Positions 46,032 to 57,173 of a stretch of 64,000 nt of DNA are shown piece after piece. Position 1 is the first letter of the stretch. Every line of letters starts with the position of its first letter. The stretch spans positions 34,212,362 through 34,276,361 of the forward strand of contig CM055113.1 in NCBI GenBank assembly GCA_029204225.1, written 5' to 3'. The notes under the pieces were generated by a model. That model was not told the origin of the DNA. It made no database searches and saw nothing but the letters and a program-made list of their open reading frames with translations. The translations under genes and the position numbers were made by a program. Origin of the DNA: Diphasiastrum complanatum (lineage: Eukaryota > Streptophyta > Lycopodiopsida > Lycopodiales > Lycopodiaceae).

Positions 46032-48026
46032 TCACCATATCCATGATAAGGTCTCTTTGGTAGAGATCTCTTGCCAATGCCTTTGAAGAGTGCTCCACCA
46101 ATATGCCTCTATTATCATGGGCTTCCTCCATGCTTGATGATGATCTTTGCCTTGAAAGTTCCACTTGCATGATGGATGCACCATAAATAGAGAAATCTGA
46201 GGCTTCCAAGCCTCATAAGGATCATGGAGATCAAGATCATAAGATGTGAAACAATGATGATTATCAAGATTATGCTTTCTAGCTTGACTAGTCCACATAC
46301 AATGAACTATATCCATGATGGATCTAATCTTGATATCAAAGACTATCTTGATCTTTTTTAGGCTAGTTACTCTCTCAAGGATGTAAGTGTCCACTTTGGA
46401 TGCTTCACTTAATCTCAAGAGGAGTTTACAATTTGCCTCAAAACATGTGAAAACATGATTTTCAAAAAAGTGAGTACCAAGCTCAATCTTGTTCTTATTA
46501 GAACCAAGAGCATACTTTTGACAATACAATATCTTGCTTTCAAAAAGTATTGGAAACACATCTAAGTCAATAATGACAAGAAACATGTCCATACCATAAG
46601 CATCATACAAAACTAGTATAGCTTTTCTTGAACTTTGAGATCCAAAAAATTCAATGAAGCAAGATAGCATTTCAAGCAAAGGAAGAGAAGCATATATGAA
46701 TGTGTTGTAGTGGATACAACATGAAAGATGCCCCTCTTTGCCATGTAAGGTGAGCCATAAAGACTCGGCCATGCATCTTGAAGATCTTCTTGAAATCATA
46801 TGAAGAAGAAACTCTTCCTCACACATTGGCCCCATCATAACTTGAATACCTTCAAAAAAGATAACTTGTGATGCTTCTTGAGAAGCCTTGATCTCGGCCA
46901 CTTCCAAGATTGAATCTTCATGCAATATAACATCTCTATTCACGATCACATTTGAAATAGAGAGTGTAAAGACACTAAAGGCCTCCTTGATGGATGAGTA
47001 TCCAATCATGATCCATGAGCTTGGATCATCCTTCCTTCTTGTTTCCAAGGGAATATGTGCAAAGCAAGCACTACCAAGTTCACTAAGGTGATCAACCTTA
47101 GGCTTCATCTTGAATAAAACTTCATATGGTGCTATTCCTTCAAGAGCTCCAATACTCCTCAAAGCTTTGATCTTCAATGAGAATTTCTTCTCAACATATG
47201 CTTTGAATAATAAGGAATAATCATACACCATAATACTTGAAGAGAGAAGATATGTGCATCTTGTGTAATCCTCCTCCTTTGAAATATTGGAAATATAAGA
47301 AACATCAAGAGAGTTTGCACTCTCACTTGGATCCAATTTGTAGATGCCTTCAAATCTTGATCCATATGCAAGGATCTCACCATCCTTCTTAATCACACAA
47401 TTGTCAATATTGAAATTGACATCAAAGCCACTATCAAGAAGTTGGCCAACACTTAAGATGTTCTTTGTAAGCTTTGGGACAAAAAGAACATTGTTGAGAA
47501 AGAGATCTTTAGAAGATGCAACCTTCAAGGGAATAATCCCTACTCCTTCAATATTGCACTCATGCTTACTTGCAAAGTATATGGTCTTCTTGACTCCATC
47601 ATAAGGCATAATAGATGAGAAAGAGTGCTTGGAGCCACACATATGTGAAGATGCTCCACTATCAATATACCATGAGTCATCCTTGTTGAAGGTGGAAGAG
47701 GAGAAGCTTGATGCCATAAGAGAGCCTTCTCCATCACTTGCAATATAGTCTTCTTTCTCATTGGTGATGTTGGCTTGATTGAGTTGATTCTTCTTCTTGA
47801 AGCAATTGGTGGCATAATGGCCTTTCTTGCCACAATAAAAGTTCTTGATCTTCTTCTTCTTGAGATTTGAAGTAGAAGCATGAGAGGTATCCCCCTCCTC
47901 ATCTTCATCTTGGTCTTTAGCTTTGTCATTAGAGAAGTGATGGTGTTGCTTCTTACTCCTCTCTTTGTGCTTGGCAAATAGAACTTTGCCATCATCATGA
48001 TTGAGTGATAGCTTGTCCATCCTCAA
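46032..48026 (-). CDS. 664-codon frame: zinc knuckle, protease, integrase remnant, unknown C-terminal half
   Basis: In frame with gag; only the TAA at 48047-48045 separates them. Residues about 60-75 hold NFYCGKKGHYATNC, a CCHC knuckle whose first Cys is Asn. Protease follows (SWYIDSGASSHMCG, about residue 120), then the pre-integrase lead (LTKNILSVGQLLDSGFDVNF). The GH-x-HH-x-C and D,D,E parts of integrase are deleted. The C-terminal integrase strip survives (APYEVLFKMKPKVDHLSE, WIMIGYSS, NVIVNRDVILHED, about residues 300-375). From about 380 to 664 the frame stays open but carries no RT (no YVDD), no RNase H and no family I can name; it includes LVLYDAYGMDMFLVIIDLDV. The reading begins without a clear own ATG (MDKLSL at residue 3 is the first), suggesting expression as part of gag by readthrough or from an ancestor lacking the stop. 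The unknown half may be captured host sequence or chance open frame. Confidence 0.7.
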   Translation of the reverse strand: MRMDKLSLNHDDGKVLFAKHKERSKKQHHHFSNDKAKDQDEDEEGDTSHASTSNLKKKKIKNFYCGKKGHYATNCFKKKNQLNQANITNEKEDYIASDGEGSLMASSFSSSTFNKDDSWYIDSGASSHMCGSKHSFSSIMPYDGVKKTIYFASKHECNIEGVGIIPLKVASSKDLFLNNVLFVPKLTKNILSVGQLLDSGFDVNFNIDNCVIKKDGEILAYGSRFEGIYKLDPSESANSLDVSYISNISKEEDYTRCTYLLSSSIMVYDYSLLFKAYVEKKFSLKIKALRSIGALEGIAPYEVLFKMKPKVDHLSELGSACFAHIPLETRRKDDPSSWIMIGYSSIKEAFSVFTLSISNVIVNRDVILHEDSILEVAEIKASQEASQVIFFEGIQVMMGPMCEEEFLLHMISRRSSRCMAESLWLTLHGKEGHLSCCIHYNTFIYASLPLLEMLSCFIEFFGSQSSRKAILVLYDAYGMDMFLVIIDLDVFPILFESKILYCQKYALGSNKNKIELGTHFFENHVFTCFEANCKLLLRLSEASKVDTYILERVTSLKKIKIVFDIKIRSIMDIVHCMWTSQARKHNLDNHHCFTSYDLDLHDPYEAWKPQISLFMVHPSCKWNFQGKDHHQAWRKPMIIEAYWWSTLQRHWQEISTKETLSWIW

Positions 48027-48044
48027 GAGTTTGTACTCTTGTCT

Positions 48045-48608
48045 TTATTCTTCAGAAATAAGCACACTTTGAAGGGCCTCCAAACTTGGTAGCTCCTCCT
48101 TAATGGCATAGGATTGGACAAGGTTGTCATATTCATCTCTCAAGCCATTGAGAATGACTTGGACTAGCTCACTTTGATTGATTGATTCACCAATACATGC
48201 AAGCTCCCTATGAATATCCTTGACTCTCAAAACATAATTAGATGCACTCTCATCACTCTTTTGACTACTTTGGAATATTTGATTTCTAAGAGTGAGGAGC
48301 CTAGAGGTGTTCTTAGTCTCATAGATGGACTTGAGACAATCCCAAGCTTCCTTGGATGTAGAACAATCACCAATCTCCCTCAATATCTCATTAGAGACAT
48401 TCATATTAATGTAGTGGAGAGCCATCCTAGCTCTCTTCTTGTATTTTTGTACTTCTTGAAGGACTTGAGGCTCCTCCTCAATCCCAAGTACAATGTCCAT
48501 CACATCTTGGAGTATCAAGATGGACTCCATCCTCAACTTCCATATTGAATAATTGGAAGTAGACAATCTGTCACTTGGTTGCAACAAGTATGAACTCATT
48601 GAAGTCAT
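48045..48608 (-). CDS. Gag (UBN2/retrotran_gag type), 187 codons
   Basis: A capsid-like protein that would package the element RNA. It starts MTSMSSYLLQPSDRLSTSNY, then IWKLRMESILILQDVMDIVLG, NTSRLLTLRNQIFQSSQ, SNYVLRVKDIHRELACIGES, LVQVILNGLRDEYDNLVQSY and SLEALQSVLISEE, followed by TAA at 48047-48045. The order and spacing fit Copia gag of the UBN2 class. The stop comes where the family usually continues (…EE-x-R-x-x-x-x-L) into the zinc knuckle, and the knuckle follows in the same frame. No other break is present. Confidence 0.85.
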   Translation of the reverse strand: MTSMSSYLLQPSDRLSTSNYSIWKLRMESILILQDVMDIVLGIEEEPQVLQEVQKYKKRARMALHYINMNVSNEILREIGDCSTSKEAWDCLKSIYETKNTSRLLTLRNQIFQSSQKSDESASNYVLRVKDIHRELACIGESINQSELVQVILNGLRDEYDNLVQSYAIKEELPSLEALQSVLISEE

Positions 48609-49350
48609 GTAAAGTGGAAATAAATAAAAGTGATGAACAAAAAATGTTGCTTCTCTCTCACTATAGGATCCAATAATGGTGTGCTACCATCTCCTATGCA
48701 AGATCTTGCAACAAACTGTGAGATGATTCTCACTAGCTATCTCAATCTCTCCAAAACTAGATCTACTTCACATCAAATGATGGAGTATGGGCAAAGTTAG
48801 GATCAAACACTCTTAGCACGTGTGAAATACACTAAGAAACAAATTTGACTCAAATACAATGATATTGCATGAAACAAAATGGCTAAGATCTCAAAACAAT
48901 GCCTAGATCACATATAGATGAGATTGGTAAGCATTCAACTGTGATTTTGGATCAAACAAGCAATTTTTTGACCAAACCAAATGTGTCCACCCAGGTCTAG
49001 GTGCCCTACCTAACCCTCTTCAAAAGCTTATAACTTTTGATTGGCTCAACCAAATGGAATGAAACTGATTGCATCAGAAACTAGACAAAAATAGCTTCAA
49101 AAAAGCTATCTAGCAAGATTTTTGGATCAAACATGAAAGAGAACTCCCAAACTGAAATTGGATGTTCCTCACACGTGTCTGAGCACCTGATTCCGTACAG
49201 TACCAGGTCAGACCCAATCAATGTCCTTTTGATCTCTTTTGATCCAAAATTGAACAAGATAGCCAGGAAAATGGGCCTTGACAATTTCTAACTCAAGATT
49301 GATGAATAGTTTTCACTCAAATGGATCAAAATGCATGGTAACCTTAGGTA

Positions 49351-49363
49351 GGCTCTGATACCA
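49351..49363 (-). other. Primer-binding site (tRNA-iMet)
   Basis: The minus strand reads TGGTATCAGAGCC, exact and touching the LTR with no gap. Confidence 0.95.
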
Positions 49364-50183
49364 TGTTGAATTTCACACGTGTGGATTGTCCACTACATGT
49401 ACTTGTGATCTCCTAAGGTGTGTAGATGCACCAAGATCAAGACTAGATTGAGATTCAAGATCTATCTTTGATTCTATGGCAAAAACACACTACTACATGC
49501 ATTCAATCACTTCCAACTCTCACTCACACATGTGGGAAGTGTTCCAAAAGTATTCTAAGTAAAAACAAGCTGCTCTCCTCTTGTAGAGAGAGAAAAACCA
49601 TCATGGGCTCTCGGGTAGAGAGAGAAAGCTAGAAATTCAATGACACTCAAAATCCACTCAATCTCAAAATCAATTAGATCCAAAAGGAGGAGTACAATGA
49701 TACTAATAGATTCATGAGCTACCACTATGCTTAACTATGATTGGATCACACTTTGCCACCTCTTAATCCTATTGGACCATTGATCCATGCACCTCTAAAT
49801 TCTATTGGACTATATTCAAGCACACCTCAATTTTCTATTGGACCTCACAAGGTTCCACCTCTAAATCCTATTGGACCTCTTAAGCTTCATCAAACAAAAG
49901 CATGACACTTGTCTACACTCTAATTGGCACAAGTTTGGCTCTATTTTGGCTCAATATTGGCATTACAAGTGGAAATGGATAATTTGCCATCTATGCCAAA
50001 TTTGACCCTATCAACATCCTACACCTAAATGCTTGACTATGAAATTCTATGAGACCCCTATATCAAACATTTTGATTTACTTTACAATTCTCCACACGTG
50101 GGAACATCCTCCACACGTGTGAGATTCACTTACAAACTTCTATCATAAAAAATACCAAGCTAGATTTTTGCCAATTTCTCACA
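49364..50183 (-). repeat. 5' LTR of the 45-50 kb Copia
   Basis: 820 bp, aligned end to end with 45086-45905. Differences are substitutions only. Confidence 0.95.
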
Positions 50184-50188
50184 TTTAA
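50184..50188. other. Target-site duplication (right), TTTAA
   Basis: Partner of 45081-45085; the insertion split a satellite spacer. Confidence 0.9.
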
Positions 50189-50464
50189 GATAGCGTATGT
50201 GTGTGTTCGAGAGGATGTGTATGTGTTTTGAAATTTGCATTGATCTATAATTTAGGTTAATAGACAAATAAATATAGATAGTGTTGGGTAGTAATAGATT
50301 GTTAAATTTATAATGTGTGTGTGTGTGAGAGAGAGAAAAAAAAAAGATGTGTGTGTGTGTGTGTGTGTTTAACATTTCGCATTGATTTAAAATTTAAGAT
50401 TATAGATAAATACATAGTCTATGGTAGTAATAGATTGTCAGATTTATATTTATTTTGGACTAAG

Positions 50465-50601
<137 letters not shown>

Positions 50602-50719
50602 GAACATGTTTAGCATTTTACATTGATTTAAGATTTAAGATTTAAGAGAGAGAGAGAGAGAGGGGGGGGGTTAGGAGGGAGGAAGTGTGTATGTGTTGTG
50701 TTTTGCATTTTGAATTTAA

Positions 50720-50929
<210 letters not shown>

Positions 50930-51006
50930 GTATTATGCATTAGTTTAGGGTATTTAAGAGTGATAGATAAATAAATAGTGTTTGATAGAAAATTTATATT
51001 AGATTT

Positions 51007-51131
<125 letters not shown>

Positions 51132-51240
51132 GTGTGTTTTGATTAAGATTTAGAGAAGTAGATGACTAGATAGTGTTTGATGGTAATTGTATGTTTGAAT
51201 TTGCTTATAATAATGGTTTAATTGTGTAATATAGTGTTAT

Positions 51241-52379
51241 TTTTTAATTGCTTCTGCATGTGACAAAAATATTCAAAAAAAAAGAGAGCAGGCATTCAAA
51301 GAGCGAGCAATTGCACATTTGCACTTAAGCTTCGAGTGAGTTTACCGGTGAGTTTGTGTTGTTTCAATTTGTTTTATTATTAGAATACGTTATCTAACAT
51401 AGTAAGAAAATGTAATTCATAATTTTCATTTTTTCAAAGCAATATTGTATTTTATTGCATACACTAGCAATTAATTAATATGCAAAGGTGAAATGTAGAT
51501 AATTAAAATCCCCAATCCTAGGAAGGTGTGTAGTCCTTAGTTTTCTCCCGTTAAAGGCGAGGTTCTAATCTTTCCAACTTGCATGGAAAAACCTACATGC
51601 CGCAGGGAGGGAATATGTGGTGACATTCTGAAATAGGACATAACCGCAAGGTTCGGGTATTATAATTATCACATTCAACTCTATCGATAAAAGTATTGCG
51701 ACGAATATAAAAAAAAAAATGATAGATAGTCATAGATCATTCTCATCATTTACATCATTTTCGTCATCACACAAGTGTTGAACACTGTTTTAGTAATTTT
51801 GGAAAAATTTCTTAATTTTGGAACAAATTCAACATTTTCTTTCTTGTTTGGTTTGGTTGTTTTTTCTCTCTTTATAACCCTCATACTTGTATTGTGAGAT
51901 TGGTACTATTGATACCAAGTTTTTAAAATAGTTATTGAAGTAATATTGAGCCCCAAAGGGAAGCAAAAAGTTCTTCTCATGTTATACAATCCTAAAAATA
52001 CTAGTGCACTCAAAAAACTTGCATTAGGAGTATTACTTACATGCACTAGGGACATGGTAATCCTAATGCACACTAAGAACTTCTTAGAGTCCATCATGGC
52101 ACTAGGGTGCTCATGAGATCACTTGTGTGCAGTATAGAATCAATGCTAGTTGGAGCACTAGACTACTCTTGTAAGATTTAGATGAGTTCTTTATAGCTCA
52201 TGGGAGAAAAATAGAATTTTCAAGATCTCGTAGAAATGCAAAACAACATTTGAGCTCTTGGGGGCAACAACTTGCACATGAGAGAGCTTCAAAACACTAG
52301 AGAGGTGGAAATCTCTTAAAAAAAAAGGAAATGAGAAGCTTGCTCATTTTTTAAGATCTTCTAATGCTTGTTTTTCCTA
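51241..52379. other. Unassigned stretch
   Basis: The segment at 51777-51830 (TTGAACACTGTTTTAGTAATTTTGG) repeats the flank of the Copia LTR at 41,921-41,945. No gene recognised. Confidence 0.45.
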
Positions 52380-52419
52380 GGAAGCTATTGTTTGGTTTTG
52401 CCTGTCTGATGCTAGTTTT

Positions 52420-52690
52420 TTGGTCAAAGACTCTGCTCATTCTTGCTCAAAAGCTCCTGCTCTGATGCTTGTTTTTTTAGCTATGTGTCTGTTCGTTTTT
52501 GCAATTTTGATGCTCAATTTTTGCTTAGAAGAACCTGCTCGTTTTTGCTCAGAAGCACCTACATTTTTCCTCGAAAGCACTTGATCGTTTTTCCTCAAAA
52601 GCTAATATTTGTTTTTGTCAATCTGAAGTTCGGTTTTGGCTCAAAATCTCCTTGCCAGCTCTGAAGTATTCATTTTTGCTATTGGAGGGA
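52420..52690. repeat. Degenerate minisatellite built on 'TTTTTGCTCA(A/G)AAGC'
   Basis: Seven or more imperfect units of 28-36 bp, e.g. CTCGTTTTTGCTCAGAAGC, TTGCTCAAAAGCTCCTGCTC and TCGTTTTTCCTCAAAAGC. A GCATGCATGCATGCATG run lies just after, at 52739-52757. Confidence 0.65.
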
Positions 52691-53030
52691 GAATAGGTGG
52701 CATTAAATGCCCACAGCCATTCTAGGCATGTAGTGGCATGCAGCTCTGCATGCATGCATGCATGATGAGCGTTTTGTAATACTTTTTTTTTTCCATGCTA
52801 TATTTGGGTCCATTGTATCCTTTTCTTGATTTTTTGTCCAAAAAGGTAATTACAAAAAAATTTGCCTACAATAATTTCTGATTTGACTTTATAGATTTTA
52901 GTAACTCTAATTTTGTTAGGCTTCACGCATAGGGGTACTGTACTCATCAGCTACTCAAATATCGCTCAGGACCAAATCAAAATTCATTCAAACTATAATC
53001 GGACGAAAATCAAGGGGTCTGGAACGGTAC
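52691..53030. other. Unassigned stretch between two minisatellites
   Basis: Apart from the GCATGC run at 52739-52757, nothing recognised. Confidence 0.45.
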
Positions 53031-53276
53031 TCAGACACTATCGGTTATTATTGCCTGTCAATTACTATCAGTGTTCGGACACTAGTAGTTACTATCAACA
53101 CTATCAATTACTGCAAACACTATCGTACTATTGACTCATTGTCGCTAGTTACTCTATCCAAACCCAGACACTGTCAGTTACTGTAGACACCATCGTACTA
53201 TCGACTCATTGTCGCCAGTTACTCTATCCAAACTCAGACATTGTCACTTACTAACGACTCATTGTCGCCACTTCTT
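53030..53276. repeat. 70-bp tandem repeat, diverging at both ends
   Basis: The unit TATCGTACTAT(T/C)GACTCATTG ... CCAAAC(C/T)CAGACACTGTCAGT occurs at about 53121 and 53191, with a shortened copy to 53276. More degraded TTACTATCA-x-x-x-C units precede it from about 53030. Confidence 0.8.
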
Positions 53277-53619
53277 TATCGAAACCATATTGGATTGCTA
53301 CCAAACCTTCTTGGAATACACTTTAGGCACCGTTGAAGTTCTATTTATGTACATTTGAAAGGCATTCAAACTTCTAATGTCATTGGACTAGACATCCTTT
53401 CAAAATACTACTCAAAGTAGACTTCGAATTTTGAAGGGCTTTTTTTAACCATGTATGAATTTCAAATTTTTCTCTCTTCGAATTTTCACTTCCCAATTCA
53501 CATTTTGATCTTCCATTTTCTTGTTGTAGTGGTTTGAGCTTCCTGTTCTTATAGCAGTGTTATGTAATGGGTACTTCGCCCTCTACTCAAATTCATTAAT
53601 AAAAGAATGTAATTAGTTT

Positions 53620-53620
<1 letters not shown>

Positions 53621-53673
<53 letters not shown>
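53621..53673. repeat. (TC)26 microsatellite
   Basis: Uninterrupted CT/TC run. Confidence 0.95.
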
Positions 53674-53675
<2 letters not shown>

Positions 53676-54949
53676 GCCTACTGATTTCTGTCATGAATAG
53701 CTTCCAAGAACTATTCGAGATGAAGTGATGACATTCGCAAAGAATAATCACTACTGTTAAAGGTAAAATATATTGAGTATGTCATGGTACAGACCAAATG
53801 TATTGCATGCAAAAATATGAGCTTGAGATATCTGTTGTGTAGGACTCTTACCATCAATCGGCTGTGCCTTGTGGCTTAGGGAGTGTTAAAATTGGTCCAA
53901 ATGTCATCCGGTCTATTACAATGTGTGCTACTAAACATTGTCCAACTCCTCATTCCATGTTCCACTTTACCATTCACTATGTTTTTCATATGCAAAAAGT
54001 GGCACCTTATACTTTTGCATAGTTATTGCCAATTCTTGCAAGAAATCTATGGGAATAAACCAACAAAACTACAACGATCTTAAAAAGGTGGTACAAGGTT
54101 CATGTACAAATGATGCATCGTATTCAAATAGTTGACGTAAGTCACTCCAGGATTGAAATATGTTGGAGAAGACTCTTTGACAAACACAAGATTTAGATGT
54201 CATGCAAAGGTTTAAAATTTTAATTTAAAAAATGAGTTTTTTAGTAGGTCTGCAAAGGTCCCTGCTCAATTTTGATGCCATCCAAAGGATTAAAACAAAA
54301 TGAAATTGCTCATAACTACTTAGATTACCTTTGCACAACTCCAAATTGTCCTTTAGGGCTTTCTATTAGGAAGACAACATTCCTTAGTGGTTTTGAAACC
54401 TCTACAAAGTTCAGTTTTGATAAAAGGGCCCCTAATATCTCAAAATTGTCACATACCTCAATGAATTGACATATTTCCTTCATAAGCCTTCACTAATCCT
54501 ACGGTAGCCACATTGACCTACTACCAACTATCAGATAAACCTATGAATGTTTGTTGCAAACATAAGGATCTTTGCAAAAACAATTATATTCAAAATAATT
54601 CATATTTCTAGAACCTTTTCTACCATTTAATTTAGGAACTGTATCTCTCACCATAAAAAATCCTTGTCGTAGATTCTAATGATTAAGTTTCATTGGGATC
54701 TAAATTTGTTTGCAAATTTTGGTACTATCATAGATGCCTCTACAATGTTATTACTGGTTCTGAACAATATTCTAGAGGAAAGCAACTCTCATACAGCTAG
54801 TGCAATGTAGTCAACACCAAGGTTGTGTTGTAGAGAATACATCGAATGGGATATCAAAGGGTGTAGAAGCATCCGAATGGCAATCAGTCAAGCAATTGAG
54901 GAAGACATGGCATCACAATAGCTAATGTGGCCATTATTTTTGAGCAAGT
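53674..54949. other. Unassigned stretch, possible retroelement debris
   Basis: Open frames at 53883-54135 and 54272-54469 (plus) and their minus counterparts fit no family I recognise. Copia RT sequence begins just to the right on the minus strand, so this may be its decayed continuation. Confidence 0.35.
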
Positions 54950-55080
54950 GTGACTTTTGTAATAGAAAACCCCTCTATCTACACTACCATGTCGGGGTCG
55001 CCATAGGAAAAAGGTAGTCTTTATGTCTATTTGTTCAACACCCAAATCCCATATGGTTGCGTTAAAGATTTAGTATTTTA
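54950..55080 (-). pseudogene. Copia reverse-transcriptase scrap
   Basis: The minus strand reads DLGVEQIDIKTTFF, matching the 'l-x-x-QMDVKTAFL' box. It then shifts frame and reads a GDL-like stretch and EGFSITK, matching 'GDLeEEiYM-x-QPeGF'. Only this part of RT is recognisable. Confidence 0.55.
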
Positions 55081-55639
55081 GGTTATGTTGGGTGTAGTCC
55101 TATGTTAGGGTACCTCAGTTCTATGCCTATTACCACATGGTAGTAGGTACGCTATAATGTGTCAACAATCACACTTCTATGCCCAATGTCCATTGCCTAT
55201 CCTGTATCTTATAAACCCTAGCCCTTAATTTGGGCTTTATCATCAATGGGACCCCGCAAATAGGTGATAGTATTGTATACACTTGTAGAAACTAGACACC
55301 GCCATCCTCCATACATATTAAAGATTGAGTTGAAAGTCCTTAGTCAAAGTGCTGAGTGGCAAGTGCTTCAGAGTTCACACGTAGTAACAATCGATAGAGC
55401 CTGATTGATCCAACTTGTACTGAAATAATTCGAGTGTCGTGAAAAGTTTCGCAAATTGTTTGTGATCTAATTCTATCAGTTTGTCATCAGAGTTTTTATT
55501 GCTAAAATTTTGCATTCTTTGAGTGCATTTTCTGTCCATATTCTAGCATCATTGACAAGTGCATTTGATGACCTAATTGCTTAGTATAAATAGCTATTCA
55601 TATTCATACATTTTATTATCAAATGATCAATCAATCTGT
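55081..55639. other. Unassigned stretch left of the Ty3 LTR
   Basis: No gene recognised. The true LTR edge may lie inside it. Confidence 0.4.
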
Positions 55640-56563
55640 TGGAGGGTTTGCGGATCTCAAGGCAACCCTATCCCTAGTTAATAAGTGAGAGGGATATGGC
55701 ACCCTGCGCATGTGTAAGTCCAACCCGATGATCACATAGTTATTTGATTAATTAGAAAGTCAATAAAAGGAGTTTAGGCCTTTTTGCGGGACTTTTAATG
55801 TCGCAGGGCCTAAATGTCAAGTTAGTGAATAAAGTTGGATTTCCCTCCAATTTGGATGGTTCCCACTCTTTTTTAAATTTGAATAACTTGAACTTGTCTA
55901 AGTAGCATAAACGTAGAACCTTTCTTGTCTAACTAAACTAATATCACTTGAGATTTATGAATAGTCGAAGTGATTGTTTGTTGTTGTTGTCAAGTAAATT
56001 CCTGGATACCATCCAAGTCATAGTTGATCATTCATGTGTGTAACCAAGTGAGATTAATTCTACTAGGAAGATCCAGTTTGAGTTGAAGAAAAGTTGTTTC
56101 TTCAAGTTTTTGAATCTATCCAAGTTCATGTTCTTCTTATGGTAGATTCTGTTGTTTCAAATAAGATTTGGAAGCTAAGGTTGTTGCTTAGCCTCTAAAA
56201 ATGAACTGGCAAGGTCATTGTTTAGCCTCATAAGTTGGGGATTGATGAATGTCCTTGCTCTTCTTCTTTCCTCTTCCATCTCTCATGCTTTCTTTGGACT
56301 TTGCTAATTTTGAAATTGAATGTTATTGGAATTGAGTGTTATTATACTTTTTATGAGAGAAAAAGAGAGAGAGAGAAAGAGTAAGCTATCTTTCTTGTGG
56401 ATGTGTAGTGTTAATGGATCTTAGTGTTAATGTTTAGGGCTAATGGATGTTAGTGCTAGATTTGGATCCTCCATTTATGTTGAAATATGAACTAATCTCG
56501 TCTCTTTGATGCCAGATTGTCTAGATTTGGTTTGAGGTTAGGTAAGGAAAGAAACCCACTACA
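55640..56563 (+). repeat. 5' LTR of a Ty3/Gypsy element (left edge uncertain)
   Basis: It ends CCCACTACA at 56563, four bases before the primer site. Its sequence recurs inverted at 14380-14790 (see that entry). I could not find a 3' partner after the integrase at 60.3 kb. Confidence 0.6.
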
Positions 56564-56567
56564 ATTT

Positions 56568-56586
56568 TGGCGCTATTGCCGGGGAG
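56568..56586 (+). other. Primer-binding site (tRNA-Asp type) of the Ty3 element
   Basis: TGGCGCTATTGCCGGGGAG is two changes from the TGGCGCCGTTGCCGGGGA used by Athila/Ogre-like Ty3 elements. Confidence 0.75.
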
Positions 56587-56828
56587 CTACGCCGATTTCT
56601 TAGTTTGCAGCATGATTGTTGAATGGTTAGCTTGCATTAGGCATCTTGTCGTGGCATGAATAGTGTTATATCTGCATTTAGGGTTAGTTTGGGATTGATT
56701 TTGCTCGATTTGAGTATTTTTGCTTATTTAAAATCTAATTTGATTATTAAACAGGGAAAGCTATTCAGATCACCAATCTTAAGACCAAATCTTAATGCAA
56801 ACAAAATGAAAATATCAGAATATGAGAC

Positions 56829-57153
56829 AATGGATTAAACATCTACAAGAAGAGGATGAGCTTGAAGCTGCTAAAGCAATAGCAGAAATTCATTCTTCAC
56901 CATTGCAGCCACCAAGAAAGAAATTTACATACAAATATGAATGATCAATTGCATCATCATGAAGAACCCTTCAAGATGACTGAACTGGAAGCACCGTAAA
57001 CAGAATTGTTCATGAATATTTTGTCTAGTAAGATTAATATTTCATTGGGAGAGTTCATGAAGTTGGTGCCAAAAGCAAAAGAAGACTTAGCACAAAAGTT
57101 AGCTCAAGAACAACCAGAAGTCCATCATGTTGAAGTAAAAGTTAATGTGATAT
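56829..57153 (+). pseudogene. Ty3/Gypsy gag remnant
   Basis: The plus strand reads RQWIKHLQEEDELEAAKAIA and PPRKKFTYKYE, stop. A shifted frame then reads FKMTELEAP, stop, TELFMNILSSKINISLGEFM and KLVPKAKEDLAQKLAQEQPE. The 'SLGE-x-mKL-P-x-x-k-x-x-L' pattern is typical of Ty3 gag-pol leaders in plants. It is cut at about 57153 by Copia sequence. The same element resumes with integrase at about 59225. Confidence 0.6.
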
Positions 57154-57165
57154 GATCTGATACCA
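57154..57165 (-). other. Primer-site-like sequence on the outer side of an LTR
   Basis: The minus strand reads TGGTATCAGATC. It lies left of the LTR while that LTR's internal region lies to the right, so this is the wrong side for a single element. Confidence 0.5.
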
Positions 57166-57173
57166 CTAGAAAA

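Larger units (their letters stand above)
45086..50183 (-). mobile_element. Complete young Copia-type LTR retrotransposon, non-autonomous (5,098 bp)
   Basis: Both LTRs are 820 bp (45086-45905 and 49364-50183), with TG...CA ends, no gaps and 10 mismatches in my alignment. It has a 5-bp duplication TTTAA, an exact tRNA-iMet primer site at 49351-49363 and a purine tract at 45906-45920. Transcription runs on the minus strand. Inside are gag (48608-48045), then after one stop a 664-codon frame (48026-46032) with zinc knuckle and protease, remnants of the integrase C-terminus, and about 340 unassigned residues. No reverse transcriptase, no RNase H and no integrase catalytic core. It must have used enzymes supplied in trans. 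The near-identical LTRs and clean duplication mean it moved recently. Confidence 0.95.

Noticed and set aside
51630-51660. GGTTCGGGT-like word suggesting a tRNA T-arm
   Set aside because: No matching acceptor, D or anticodon stem around it.
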